Positions 37,117 to 45,931 of a stretch of 64,000 nt of DNA are shown piece after piece. The position numbers and the translations under genes are program-made. A model generated the notes under the pieces. That model had not been told where the DNA came from. It ran no database searches and worked only from the letters and a program-made list of their open reading frames with translations. Source of the DNA: Leclercia sp. LSNIH1. Its GTDB lineage: Bacteria > Pseudomonadota > Gammaproteobacteria > Enterobacterales > Enterobacteriaceae. Within the stretch, counting starts at the first letter, position 1. Each line of letters begins with the position of its first letter. The stretch is from the NCBI RefSeq assembly GCF_002902985.1, contig NZ_CP026167.1, positions 1,240,001 through 1,304,000 of the forward strand, given 5' to 3'.

Positions 37117-39408
37117 ATGCCTTCACGCCGTCCTCCCTTTTTCGCCAGCGCCCGTGGCCGCCTGCTGATCTTCAATCTGCTGGTGGTGGCGGTGACGTTA
37201 ATGGTCAGCGGCGTGGCGGTGCTGGGCTTTCGCCACGCCAGCCATATCCAGGAGCAGGTGCAGCGCCAGACGCTGGACGACATGACCGGCAGCATGAATT
37301 TGTCGCGGGAAACCGCCAACGTGGCGACGGCGGCGGTACGTTTGTCGCAGGTGGTGGGGGCGCTGGAATATAAAGACGAAGCCAACCGGCTGAAACAGAC
37401 CCAGACGGCGCTGGGCCATTCACTGGCGCAGCTTGCCGATGCGCCGCTGGCGCAGCAGGAGCCGGCGCTGGTGGCGCGGATCATCCGGCGCAGCAACGAG
37501 CTGCAACAAAGCGTGACCGGGATGCTGGAACGCGGACAACGACGCCACCTGGAGCGTAATGCCCTGCTCAGCGCGCTCTACCAGAGCCAGAGCTATCTCC
37601 GCCATCTCCAGGAGATCAACCGCCGCTACGCCAGTAACGTGCCCGATGCCCGCCTGCTCAGCGAGATGGACCGGCTGATCGTCGCCGCCATCGAAACTCC
37701 TTCGCCGCGGGCGACCATCCAGCAGCTTGATACGGTGACGGCGATGCTGCCCCCTGGGGCCACTCAGCCGGTGGTGGGCTTTGTGCTGCCCGATTTTAAC
37801 GCCGAGCTGAACAAGCTCGGCCCGCTCTCCCGGCAGCTGGAAGAGAGCGATCTATCGATCAGCTGGTATATGTTTCACATCAAAGCGCTGGTGGCGATCC
37901 TCAACAGCGATATCAATCAGTATGTGGAGCAGGTGGCGCAGGCATCCCAGCTGCGTACCGCCCAGAGCCATCAGGAGCTGCGCTCCATCAGCGTCTTTAT
38001 CACCCTTTCCGCCGTGCTGGCGCTGATCATTACCGCCTTTGCCTGCTGGTACATCTACCGCAACCTGGGCACCAACCTGACCGCCATCTCCCGGGCGATG
38101 TCGCGGCTGGCCCACGGGGAACAGGATGTCTCGGTGCCTGCGCTGCAACGGCGGGATGAGCTGGGCGAGCTGGCGCGGGCATTTAACGTCTTTGCCCGCA
38201 ATACCGCTTCGCTGGAGCACACCACCCGGCTGCTGAAAGAGAAAACCTCCCAGATGGAGGTGGATCGCATTGAACGTCAGGGGCTGGAGGAGGCGCTGCT
38301 CCACAGCCAGAAGATGAAGGCGGTGGGTCAGCTGACGGGCGGGCTGGCGCATGATTTCAATAACCTGCTGGCGGTGATCATCGGCAGCCTGGAGCTGGCC
38401 GACCCCCATTCACCGGATGCGCCGCGCATCAGCCGCGCGCTGAAGGCCGCCGAGCGCGGGGCGCTGTTGACCCAGCGCCTGCTGGCCTTCTCCCGCAAAC
38501 AGTCCCTGAACCCGCACGCGGTGGAGATGAAACCCCTGCTGGAAAACCTGGCCGAGCTGATGCGCCACTCCCTGCCCGCCACCCTTTCACTGGAGATCGA
38601 AGCGCAGACCCCGGCCTGGCCGGCGTGGATTGACATCAGCCAGCTGGAAAACGCCATTATCAACCTGGTGATGAACGCCCGGGATGCGATGGAGGGGCAA
38701 AGTGGAGTGATAAAAATCCGCACCTGGAACCAGCGCGTCACCCGCAGCGACGGACGCAGGCAGGATATGGTGGCGCTGGAGGTGATCGACCACGGCTGCG
38801 GGATGTCGCAGGCCATTAAATCCCGGGTCTTCGAACCCTTCTTCACCACCAAGCAGACCGGCAGCGGCAGCGGGCTGGGGCTGTCGATGGTGTATGGCTT
38901 TGTGCGCCAGTCCGGCGGGCGGGTGGAGATCGAAAGCGCGCCCGGGCAAGGCACCACCGTGCGGCTGCATCTGCCCCGCGCCACCCAGCAGGCACTTCCC
39001 CAGCCAGAGACGCTGGCGGCGGCCGCAGCGGTACAAAGCGACCGGCTGGTACTGGTGCTGGACGACCAGAGCGATGTCCGCCAGACCCTGTGCGAACAGC
39101 TGCACCAGCTGGGCTACCTGACGCTGGAGGCGGAAACCGGCGAGCAGGCGCTGCAGATGCTGAACGCATCGTCGGATATCGAGATGTTTATCAGCGACTT
39201 AATGCTTCCCGGTACCCTGAGCGGCGCGGAGGTGATCCAGCAGGTTCGCCAGCAGTTCCCGCATCTCCCCGTGCTATTGATGAGCGGCCAGGATCTGCGC
39301 CCGGCACATAACCCACAGCTGCCGGACGTGGAGCTGCTGCGCAAGCCTTTTACCCGTGCGCAGCTGGCGCAGGCGCTGCAAAAAATCGGTGCCATGTTTA
39401 AGAATTAA
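37117..39408 (+). CDS. hybrid sensor histidine kinase
   Basis: 763 aa. Membrane helix 1 at about residues 14-38, a periplasmic helical sensor region to about 290, helix 2 at 292-315, then HAMP. The HisKA box GGLAHDFNN gives phospho-His412. The HATPase domain shows NLVMNARDAM, DHGCGMS and GSGSGLGLSMVYG. A C-terminal receiver (from about 640) has phospho-Asp694 in FISDLMLPG and a lysine in LLRKPF. No HPt domain follows, so the receiver probably modulates the kinase. Divergent from the sugar operon; likely partners the response regulator at 30148. GGAG precedes the ATG. Confidence 0.94.
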   Translation: MPSRRPPFFASARGRLLIFNLLVVAVTLMVSGVAVLGFRHASHIQEQVQRQTLDDMTGSMNLSRETANVATAAVRLSQVVGALEYKDEANRLKQTQTALGHSLAQLADAPLAQQEPALVARIIRRSNELQQSVTGMLERGQRRHLERNALLSALYQSQSYLRHLQEINRRYASNVPDARLLSEMDRLIVAAIETPSPRATIQQLDTVTAMLPPGATQPVVGFVLPDFNAELNKLGPLSRQLEESDLSISWYMFHIKALVAILNSDINQYVEQVAQASQLRTAQSHQELRSISVFITLSAVLALIITAFACWYIYRNLGTNLTAISRAMSRLAHGEQDVSVPALQRRDELGELARAFNVFARNTASLEHTTRLLKEKTSQMEVDRIERQGLEEALLHSQKMKAVGQLTGGLAHDFNNLLAVIIGSLELADPHSPDAPRISRALKAAERGALLTQRLLAFSRKQSLNPHAVEMKPLLENLAELMRHSLPATLSLEIEAQTPAWPAWIDISQLENAIINLVMNARDAMEGQSGVIKIRTWNQRVTRSDGRRQDMVALEVIDHGCGMSQAIKSRVFEPFFTTKQTGSGSGLGLSMVYGFVRQSGGRVEIESAPGQGTTVRLHLPRATQQALPQPETLAAAAAVQSDRLVLVLDDQSDVRQTLCEQLHQLGYLTLEAETGEQALQMLNASSDIEMFISDLMLPGTLSGAEVIQQVRQQFPHLPVLLMSGQDLRPAHNPQLPDVELLRKPFTRAQLAQALQKIGAMFKN

Positions 39409-39508
39409 TCAATCGTGTCCGCTGCATGGGTGATGTTAATCTGCGCAAAAATGAGCGGATTAGGATATAAAAGGACTTATGCCGGTACTGACGAGAGGGG
39501 ACTCACAT

Positions 39509-40141
39509 ATGATCGTGATGCCTACAACCTATAGCCCGATGACAGTCGCACGCGCCTTTACGCGGGTGGAAGAGATTGAACTCTCAGGGCGATTGCTGCA
39601 TGTCATCTATGATCCCCAGACGCCTCGCGCGGCAATCATTGAAGCGGATATCGAAATCTTTGAAGGCATACCGCGACATCGGGTTGTGGCAGCGCTGGAT
39701 TTACAGCGCAAACCTGCACTCGGTAAAGATATCGTTGCTGTTGAACGCTGCTGGGAAGATGCCCACATCCTTCAGGTTGAAGGCGTCTGTGTTGATCCTG
39801 GCGAGCGGGATAAAGGGCTGGCAACCCGACTTTATGAGGCATTAATCCTCCAGTGCGGAATTACGCTAATAAGCGATTTTGAACAGTACGAAGGCGGTAA
39901 AATGCTTTGGCAAAAGATTGCCCGTGAATCGGATCAAATCGCTGTGTTCGTACTGGATACCGAGCAAGGCGCATTTTGGCCTTATGATGGCAGTAAAGTG
40001 ATTTACGATGGCGGCTGTATTCCTGAGGAGCGTATCTGGAGTGTTTCGCCTGACCAAAAATGCCATCGCGTTGTTTTAGTGGCCGAGAACAGGCAACGTG
40101 CGAATCACCTTATGGAAGAAACTTCCCCTTACAGAATTTGA
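39509..40141 (+). CDS. orphan GNAT-like acetyltransferase domain protein
   Basis: 210 aa from the ATG at 39509, which has GAGGGGA 7 nt upstream; an in-frame ATG at 39479 has a poorly spaced site. The segment VEGVCVDPGERDKGLATRLYEAL resembles GNAT motif A (acetyl-CoA pyrophosphate loop, read here as DKGLATRLYE), preceded by AALDLQRKP and followed by ISDFEQYEGGKMLWQKIAR. Family assignment is plausible, the target unknown. Codon use is more AT-rich than in the flanking operons, hinting at acquisition. It stands alone between the sensor kinase and yjdP. Confidence 0.7.
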   Translation: MIVMPTTYSPMTVARAFTRVEEIELSGRLLHVIYDPQTPRAAIIEADIEIFEGIPRHRVVAALDLQRKPALGKDIVAVERCWEDAHILQVEGVCVDPGERDKGLATRLYEALILQCGITLISDFEQYEGGKMLWQKIARESDQIAVFVLDTEQGAFWPYDGSKVIYDGGCIPEERIWSVSPDQKCHRVVLVAENRQRANHLMEETSPYRI

Positions 40142-40181
40142 GATTCCTCCGCTACTCGCTCCACCCGCTGTTTATTACCGT

Positions 40182-40210
40182 AAAGCCAGCTCACCTGCGA
40201 GACTGGCTTT
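40182..40210 (+). promoter_or_regulatory. hairpin abutting the yjdP start codon
   Basis: AAAGCCAG / CTGGCTTT, perfect 8-bp stem with a 13-nt loop; the stem ends on the base before the ATG. It could limit ribosome access to yjdP or serve as a weak terminator for the gene upstream. Confidence 0.45.
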
Positions 40211-40534
40211 ATGAAACATTACTCTACCGCCCTGTTATTGGGTCTGCTCTCATTAACCAGCCATCTGGCTCACGCTGATATTGTTGACGACACCATCGGC
40301 AATATTCAGCAGGCGATTAACGACGCCTACAACCCCAACAGCGACCGCAGTAACGATGACGATGACCGTTACGATCGGCGTCGCAGCAGCGATAACCGAC
40401 AGTATGAAGAGCGCCAGCGCCAGCTGGACGATCGCCGTCGTCGCCTGGATGAACGTCAGCGCCAGCTGGATGAAGACCGGCGTCGTTTAGAAGATGACGA
40501 GCGCAGGCTGGAAGAGGATTACGATCGGCGGTAA
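40211..40534 (+). CDS. yjdP: YjdP, small secreted charged protein
   Basis: 107 aa. Signal peptide in the first 22-24 residues (LLLGLLSLTSHLAHA). The mature start DIVDDTIGNIQQAINDAYNP is the conserved part of YjdP (given here in part), and the rest is an Arg/Asp/Gln heptad-like repeat (RQRQLDDRRRRLDERQRQL and onward) likely forming a long charged helix or coiled coil in the periplasm. Function unknown. In K-12 it also lies beside phnP. Shine-Dalgarno weak and inside the hairpin loop. Confidence 0.9.
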   Translation: MKHYSTALLLGLLSLTSHLAHADIVDDTIGNIQQAINDAYNPNSDRSNDDDDRYDRRRSSDNRQYEERQRQLDDRRRRLDERQRQLDEDRRRLEDDERRLEEDYDRR

Positions 40535-40541
40535 TGCCAAT

Positions 40542-40610
40542 GCCCGGCGGCGCGCCGCTTGCACGGGCCTACGGTTTCCCAGGCCGGGTAAGGCGAAGCC
40601 GCCACCCGGC
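40542..40610. repeat. REP pair (BIME)
   Basis: Inverted REP units at 40542-40569 and 40582-40610 between convergent yjdP and phnP. Confidence 0.85.
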
Positions 40611-40621
40611 ATTGCGATACC

Positions 40622-41380
40622 TCAGTCCAGCGCCAGTACCATCCCGTCATACCCCGCTTCAAACCCCACAGGGAGCGGGTTGTCCATCATCCACACGTCA
40701 AACTCATGGCTGATATGGGTCAGGATCACCTGCGGGCAGACAATTACCTTATTGAGCGCAATAACCGTATTTAAATCGCAGTGGTTGCGCGGGGGCTCGT
40801 CCTGCGGCGCATGGCTACAGTCAATCACGATCGCCTGCGGCTGGTTGTTGAGCAGAAACTTCACCGTTTTCTCCGGCAGTCCGGCGGTATCGGAGAGCCA
40901 GGCCACGCGGCTGTGGGCGCTCTCCAGCAGATAGCCAAAAGTCAGCTTCGAATGGTTGAGCGGCAGCGGCGTCACCCGCAGGCCCTGGAGTTCAAAGACC
41001 ACAAACGGCTCGAGAGTATGGCTAAAGTCGAGAAGGCCGGGATGTTTAAAGAGATCGTCGCACCCGGCTTCATCTGGCGGGCCGTAGACCGGAATGGTCG
41101 CCCCCACGCCCCAGCGCAGCGGAAACAGCCCCTGGACATGATCCATGTGGTAATGGGTGAGTAAAATCTGCTGAAAACTGCCCGCAGGCCAGTCGTCCAT
41201 CAGGTGCGGGATCCCGGCATCCAGCAGCGTCACCGCATCATTGAATTTGACCACCGCGCTACAGGGGCGACGGCGATAATCTTCCTGCAAACGCGCCCGG
41301 CGGCAGGCCGGACAGTCGCAGCCAAAAGCGGGCACCAGCTGGGCGCCACCGGTTCCCGTTAACGTAATGGTCAGACTCAT
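40622..41380 (-). CDS. phnP: phosphoribosyl cyclic phosphate phosphodiesterase PhnP
   Basis: 252 aa metallo-beta-lactamase-fold enzyme. Metal motif THYHMDH (HxHxDH) near residues 75-81, later His in PLNHSK, Asp in LSDTAG and His in LTHISH; the N-terminal [10 protein letters not shown] cysteines bind a structural zinc. Opens 5-phosphoribosyl-1,2-cyclic phosphate to ribose 1,5-bisphosphate, the step after C-P bond cleavage. Last gene of the phn operon. Confidence 0.97.
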   Translation of the reverse strand: MSLTITLTGTGGAQLVPAFGCDCPACRRARLQEDYRRRPCSAVVKFNDAVTLLDAGIPHLMDDWPAGSFQQILLTHYHMDHVQGLFPLRWGVGATIPVYGPPDEAGCDDLFKHPGLLDFSHTLEPFVVFELQGLRVTPLPLNHSKLTFGYLLESAHSRVAWLSDTAGLPEKTVKFLLNNQPQAIVIDCSHAPQDEPPRNHCDLNTVIALNKVIVCPQVILTHISHEFDVWMMDNPLPVGFEAGYDGMVLALD

Positions 41381-41389
41381 GGCGCCTCC

Positions 41390-41824
41390 TTACAGAGGTT
41401 TAGTGAAGCGGAAGTGGCTCTGGGTATACCCTTCACGAAGATAAAAGCGGTGCGCATCGAGACGCTTTACGCTGGTGGAGAGCTCGGTCATCTCCGCCCC
41501 GGCGTGACGGGCCTCTTCTTCCGCCCAGGCCAGCAGCCGGCTGCCGACCTTCAGACCGCGCGCCTGCGGCATCACCACCAGCTCCTGGATCTCCCCGATC
41601 CAGTTGGCGTGATGCAGGTGAAACTGCATGTGCAGGCCGATCATCCCGATGATATGTCCATCCTGTTCCGCCAGCTGGTAACGCATATTGTGATCCTGCA
41701 GATTGGCCGCGAACCCCGCATGGAACGCCGAACGGTCAAGCTCCGCCTGTTTTAACTCACAGATCAGGCCATAGACCGCGTCAACGTCCTCCGCGGTGGC
41801 GGGGCGCAACTCACACTCGGGCAT
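41390..41824 (-). CDS. phnO: aminoalkylphosphonate N-acetyltransferase PhnO
   Basis: 144 aa GNAT enzyme, same length as E. coli PhnO. Motif A reads [23 protein letters not shown] (core [12 protein letters not shown]), followed by [10 protein letters not shown]. Acetylates aminoalkylphosphonates so that they can enter the C-P lyase route. The start at 41824 gives the MPECEL family N-terminus and overlaps phnN by 14 nt; the long upstream extension of the frame is antisense noise inside phnN. Confidence 0.96.
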   Translation of the reverse strand: MPECELRPATAEDVDAVYGLICELKQAELDRSAFHAGFAANLQDHNMRYQLAEQDGHIIGMIGLHMQFHLHHANWIGEIQELVVMPQARGLKVGSRLLAWAEEEARHAGAEMTELSTSVKRLDAHRFYLREGYTQSHFRFTKPL

Positions 41825-42365
41825 GGTTTTTCTCCTTCTGGCTAATGAGTGAAAGGAAGTTGTCGACAGACTGATGCAAACTGCCGTCATTGTTAAGGAT
41901 CGGGCAGTCGGACGGCGTATAACGGGCGGCGCGCGCCAGCCGCTGGTCGATCTCTTTAGCGCTCTCCCGCCCACGCGCCTGCAGTCGGCTACGCAGGATC
42001 TCCGGCGACACCTGCAGGCAGATCGGCAGCAATGCCCCGGCGTAACGCGCCTGCGCCTGGGGCAGATGGGCGCGCGAGCCGTTTACCACCACGTCGAACC
42101 CGGCGTGCAGCCAGAGATCGATCTCCAGACCCACCCCATAATAATAGCCATTAGCGTGCCAGCTCAGGGCAAACAGATGCTGCCCGGCGCGGGTAAAAAA
42201 CTCCGGCTCGCTGAGGGCGATGTGGTTTTCGCTCCCGGCAGTAGCGGCGCGCGTGATATAGCGGTGCGCCACCAGCAGTTGTGGATGAGGCTGCTCGCGC
42301 AACGCCGCCAGCAGGCTATCTTTTCCGGAGCCGGAAGGCCCCATTAACCAGATTAGTCTTCCCAT
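41811..42365 (-). CDS. phnN: ribose 1,5-bisphosphokinase PhnN
   Basis: 184 aa guanylate-kinase-like fold with P-loop GPSGSGKDS at residues 9-17. Phosphorylates ribose 1,5-bisphosphate to PRPP, linking phosphonate breakdown to nucleotide metabolism. Its ATG overlaps the phnM stop by one base (TGATG). Confidence 0.96.
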   Translation of the reverse strand: MGRLIWLMGPSGSGKDSLLAALREQPHPQLLVAHRYITRAATAGSENHIALSEPEFFTRAGQHLFALSWHANGYYYGVGLEIDLWLHAGFDVVVNGSRAHLPQAQARYAGALLPICLQVSPEILRSRLQARGRESAKEIDQRLARAARYTPSDCPILNNDGSLHQSVDNFLSLISQKEKNHARV

Positions 42366-43501
42366 CAGAACACCCGTTTTCCCTGACGCCAGACGTGGTC
42401 GATATGAATGTGCTCGCCTTTACGGTGCGCCAGCACCAGGTCCGCCCGCTTGCCTTCGCCAATCACCCCGCGATCGTCCAGGTTGAGCGCCTGCGCCGGG
42501 TTGCGGGTCACCAGGCGGATCGCCTGCGGCAGGGTAAAACGATTCTCCTCGTCGCCCGCTACCCGGAACGCCGCATCCAGCAGGCTGGCGGGGTAGTAAT
42601 CGGAGGAGAGGATATCCAGCAGGCCGAGGGAAGCGAGCTGGCTTGCCGCTACGTTGCCGGAGTGCGAGCCGCCGCGCACGATATTCGGGGCGCCCATCAG
42701 CACGTTCATTCCGTGCTGGCGGGAGGCCTCTGCGGCTTCGAACGTGGTAGGAAATTCGGCGATCACGCTGCCAAGCTGCCGGGATTCAAGCACATGATCC
42801 GCGGTTGCGTCGTCATGGCTGGCGAGGGCGATATTGCGCGCCCGGCACAGCGCAGCAATGGCCTGGCGGTTGGGCTGCGACCAGCGGGCGGCAAGCTGAA
42901 GCTGCTCCTCTTCGTAGCGCGCCATCTGCGCGTCGTTGAGGGCATATTTACCCTGATAATATTCACGATACTTTTCGATATTAGCGAACTGGCGCTGGCC
43001 CGGAGAGTGATCCATCAGCGACACCAGAGTGACCGGCTCACGGTCCACCAGCTTCTCGAACAGCGGCAGGGTGGTGTGATGGGGTAGCTCGCAGCGCAGG
43101 TGCAGGCGGTGCTCGGCGCGGTTGAGGCCGCGCTTCTGCGTCTCTTCCACGGCGTTGATCATCTTCTCCAGATTCTCCAGACGATCGCCGCCGTCGCGCA
43201 CGTCGCCAATCGCCACCGCATCCAGCACCGTGGTGATGCCGCTGGCGACCATCATCCCGTCGTGGCTGCTCATTGCCGAATGGGCGGGCCAGTCCACTTT
43301 GGGCCGCGGGGTGAAGAACTTATCCATGTTGTCGGTGTGCAGCTCAATCAGCCCTGGCAGCAGCCAGCCGCCTTCACCGTCCATCGCTTCCGGCAGGCGG
43401 CTTTGGGTTTCGGCAAAGGCGCGAATGATGCCGTCCTGAATGTCGATGGAGCCGTCAACGACCTCGTTTTCCAGCACCAGTTTTACGTTATTGACGATCA
43501 T
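42365..43501 (-). CDS. phnM: RPnTP hydrolase PhnM
   Basis: 378 aa amidohydrolase. [10 protein letters not shown] near residues 55-64 supplies metal ligands, SHDDAT near 240 the catalytic acid/metal site, and [13 protein letters not shown] the late ligands. Removes pyrophosphate from alpha-D-ribose-1-phosphonate-5-triphosphate to give the monophosphate substrate of PhnJ. Starts in a 4-nt ATGA overlap with phnL. Confidence 0.97.
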   Translation of the reverse strand: MIVNNVKLVLENEVVDGSIDIQDGIIRAFAETQSRLPEAMDGEGGWLLPGLIELHTDNMDKFFTPRPKVDWPAHSAMSSHDGMMVASGITTVLDAVAIGDVRDGGDRLENLEKMINAVEETQKRGLNRAEHRLHLRCELPHHTTLPLFEKLVDREPVTLVSLMDHSPGQRQFANIEKYREYYQGKYALNDAQMARYEEEQLQLAARWSQPNRQAIAALCRARNIALASHDDATADHVLESRQLGSVIAEFPTTFEAAEASRQHGMNVLMGAPNIVRGGSHSGNVAASQLASLGLLDILSSDYYPASLLDAAFRVAGDEENRFTLPQAIRLVTRNPAQALNLDDRGVIGEGKRADLVLAHRKGEHIHIDHVWRQGKRVF

Positions 43502-44178
43502 GCGGTGATCCCCATCGGGTGCAGACGATCCGCCACGCGATCCCGCACCGCGTCGTCGTGGAAGATCCCGACGATCGCTGCGCCGCGCGCTTTGGCCTCT
43601 TCGATCAGTTCAATAACCGCTGCGCTGTTTTTGGCATCCAGCGAGGCGGTCGGTTCATCGAGCAGTAAAATCGGGTAATCGACGATAAAGCCGCGGGCTA
43701 TATTCACCCGCTGCTGCTCGCCGCCGGAGAAGGTGGAGGGGGCGAGATGCCACAGGCGCTCCGGCACGTTAAGGCGCGTCAGCAGGCTGGCGGCTTTGGC
43801 GGCGCAGATGTCGCGCGGTACGCCCAGATCCAGCAGCGGCTGCATCACCACCTCCAGCGCTGGAACGCGCGGGATCACCCGTAAAAACTGGCTGACCCAG
43901 CCAATGGTGGTGCGCCTGACGTCCCGCACCTTAAGCGCCGGGGCCTGCACCAGATCGACCCATTCGTCGCCGTGGCGCACATGGATATGGCCTTCGTCCG
44001 GCAGGTAGTTGGCATACAGCGAGCGCAGCAGGGTCGATTTGCCGCTGCCGGAGTGGCCGTGCAGCACCACGCATTCGCCATTTTTTACCTCAAGGGAGGC
44101 GTTTTGCAGCACCGGCAGGCGCACGCCGTTTTGCTGGTGGAGTACAAAGGTCTTACTTACGTTTTGTACGTGGATCAT
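43498..44178 (-). CDS. phnL: C-P lyase ABC-type subunit PhnL
   Basis: 226 aa. Walker [10 protein letters not shown], signature TFSGGEQQR, Walker [13 protein letters not shown]. With PhnG, H, I it is needed to form the ribose-1-phosphonate triphosphate from phosphonate and ATP; it has no membrane partner of its own. Separated from phnK by 155 bp holding three REP units, the widest internal gap of the operon. Confidence 0.96.
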   Translation of the reverse strand: MIHVQNVSKTFVLHQQNGVRLPVLQNASLEVKNGECVVLHGHSGSGKSTLLRSLYANYLPDEGHIHVRHGDEWVDLVQAPALKVRDVRRTTIGWVSQFLRVIPRVPALEVVMQPLLDLGVPRDICAAKAASLLTRLNVPERLWHLAPSTFSGGEQQRVNIARGFIVDYPILLLDEPTASLDAKNSAAVIELIEEAKARGAAIVGIFHDDAVRDRVADRLHPMGITA

Positions 44179-44200
44179 TTTGGCCTCGTGGCGTTTTCTT

Positions 44201-44323
44201 GCCGGGTGGCGCTGCGCTTACCCGGCCTACAAGGTGCTGGATTCATTGCCGGGTGGCGCTTCGCTTACCCGGCCTACAAAGAGCGCGGTCCGTAGGCCGG
44301 GTCAGGCGAAGCCGCCACCCGGC
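44201..44323. repeat. three-unit REP cluster inside the phn operon
   Basis: REP units 44201-44226 and 44248-44273 are direct near-identical copies (one base differs in the loop) and 44296-44323 is inverted. The cluster occupies most of the phnK-phnL gap. Confidence 0.85.
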
Positions 44324-44333
44324 AACAGCAACC

Positions 44334-45089
44334 TCAATTCTGCAATACGGACGACACCAGCAACTGGGTGTAGGGATGGTGGGGATCGTCGAGTACCCGG
44401 TCGGTCAGCCCACTTTCCACCACTTCGCCGCTCTTCATCACCAGCAGACGGTCCGCCAGCAGGCGGGCAACGCCCAGGTCGTGGGTGACAATCACCACCG
44501 CCAGGTTCAGCTCCACCACCAGACCGCGGAGCAGATCCAGCAGGCGGGCCTGCACCGACACGTCCAGCCCACCGGTAGGTTCATCCATAAAGACCAGCTT
44601 CGGATGGGTAACCAGGTTGCGGGCGATCTGCAGGCGCTGCTGCATCCCGCCGGAGAAGGTGGTGGGCAGGTCGTCGATGCGCGACGCCGGGATCTCCACC
44701 TCCTCCAGCCACTGTTTCGCCGTCGCGCGGATGTCGCCGTAGTGGCGCGCGCCGGTGGCCATCAGCCGTTCGCCGATGTTGCCCCCCGCCGAGACCTGGC
44801 GGCGCAGGCCATCCATCGGATGCTGATGCACCACGCCCCACTCGGTGCGCAGCAGGCGACGTCGCTCGGCCTCGCTCATGCCATACAGCGAGTGGCCGTC
44901 ATAGAGAATGTCGCCGTTCTGCGGCGTCAGGCGCGCCGAGAGGGATTTCAGCAGGGTGGTTTTGCCGGAGCCGGACTCGCCGACAATCCCCAGCACTTCC
45001 CCCGGCCACAGGTCAAACGACACGTCGCTGAAGCCTTTGCACGGCGCATAAAGGTGGGTCAGGTTAGTGACCGAAAGCAGCGGTTTCAT
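44334..45089 (-). CDS. phnK: C-P lyase ABC-type subunit PhnK
   Basis: 251 aa. Walker A GESGSGKTT, signature TFSGGMQQRLQ, Walker B LVFMDEPTGGLDV, as in dipeptide-type ATPases, but known in E. coli to dock on PhnJ in the C-P lyase core complex. The ATG at 45089 overlaps the phnJ stop in ATGA; ten upstream codons of the open frame are inside phnJ. Confidence 0.96.
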   Translation of the reverse strand: MKPLLSVTNLTHLYAPCKGFSDVSFDLWPGEVLGIVGESGSGKTTLLKSLSARLTPQNGDILYDGHSLYGMSEAERRRLLRTEWGVVHQHPMDGLRRQVSAGGNIGERLMATGARHYGDIRATAKQWLEEVEIPASRIDDLPTTFSGGMQQRLQIARNLVTHPKLVFMDEPTGGLDVSVQARLLDLLRGLVVELNLAVVIVTHDLGVARLLADRLLVMKSGEVVESGLTDRVLDDPHHPYTQLLVSSVLQN

Positions 45090-45931
45090 TGGCTGTTGGC
45101 CTCGCTCTGTTGGCGGCAAAAATCGGTATCGGAGCAGACAAACATCCGTTTGCCGGTGTCATCCAGCACCACTTCGTCGAGATAGCTGTGCTTCGACCCA
45201 CAGATGGCGCACGGCTCATCCCACTCCTGCACCGTAAACGGGTGATCGTCAAAGTCGAGGCTCTCAACCCGCGTGTAGGGCGGCACGGCGTAGATGCGTT
45301 TTTCGCGCCCGGCGCCAAAGAGTTGCAGGGCGGGCATCATGTCCATCTTCGGGTTATCGAACTTCGGGATTGGCGACGGGTCCATCACGTAGCGCCCGTT
45401 GACCTTCACCGGGTAGGCGTAGGTGGTGGCGATATGGCCGAAGCGGGCGATATCCTCATACAGCTTCACCTGCATTACGCCGTACTCTTCCAGGGCGTGC
45501 ATGGTGCGGGTTTCGGTTTCGCGCGGCTCGATAAAGCGCAGCGGTTCGGGGATCGGCACCTGGAAAATCAAAATCTGATCTTCAACGAGCGGGGTCTCCG
45601 GGATGCGGTGGCGGGTCTGGATCAGCGTGGCGTCTTCGGTGCGCTCGGTGGTGTTCACCCCCGTCACGCGCGTAAAGAACTGGCGGATCGAGACGGCGTT
45701 GGTAGTGTCGTCCGCCCCCTGGTCAATCACCTTCAGCACATCCGCTTCGCCAATCACGCTGGCGGTGATCTGAATCCCGCCGGTGCCCCAGCCGTAGGGC
45801 ATGGGCATTTCACGGCCACCGAACGGCACCTGATAGCCGGGGATGGCGACCGCTTTTAAAATGGCGCGGCGGATCATGCGTTTGGTTTGCTCATCCAGAT
45901 AAGCAAAGTTGTAGCCGCTGAGGTTAGCCAT
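45086..45931 (-). CDS. phnJ: carbon-phosphorus lyase PhnJ
   Basis: 281 aa, the family length, starting MANLSGYNFAYLDEQ. The catalytic cluster region CAICGS..HSYLDEVVLDD..FVCSDTDFC keeps the cysteines used for the [4Fe-4S] cluster and thiyl radical chemistry (the last Cys, near residue 272, is the radical site in E. coli). S-adenosylmethionine-dependent enzyme that breaks the C-P bond, releasing methane or another alkane. The frame runs 63 codons further upstream inside phnI; the true start overlaps phnI by 8 nt. Confidence 0.98.
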   Translation of the reverse strand: MANLSGYNFAYLDEQTKRMIRRAILKAVAIPGYQVPFGGREMPMPYGWGTGGIQITASVIGEADVLKVIDQGADDTTNAVSIRQFFTRVTGVNTTERTEDATLIQTRHRIPETPLVEDQILIFQVPIPEPLRFIEPRETETRTMHALEEYGVMQVKLYEDIARFGHIATTYAYPVKVNGRYVMDPSPIPKFDNPKMDMMPALQLFGAGREKRIYAVPPYTRVESLDFDDHPFTVQEWDEPCAICGSKHSYLDEVVLDDTGKRMFVCSDTDFCRQQSEANSQ

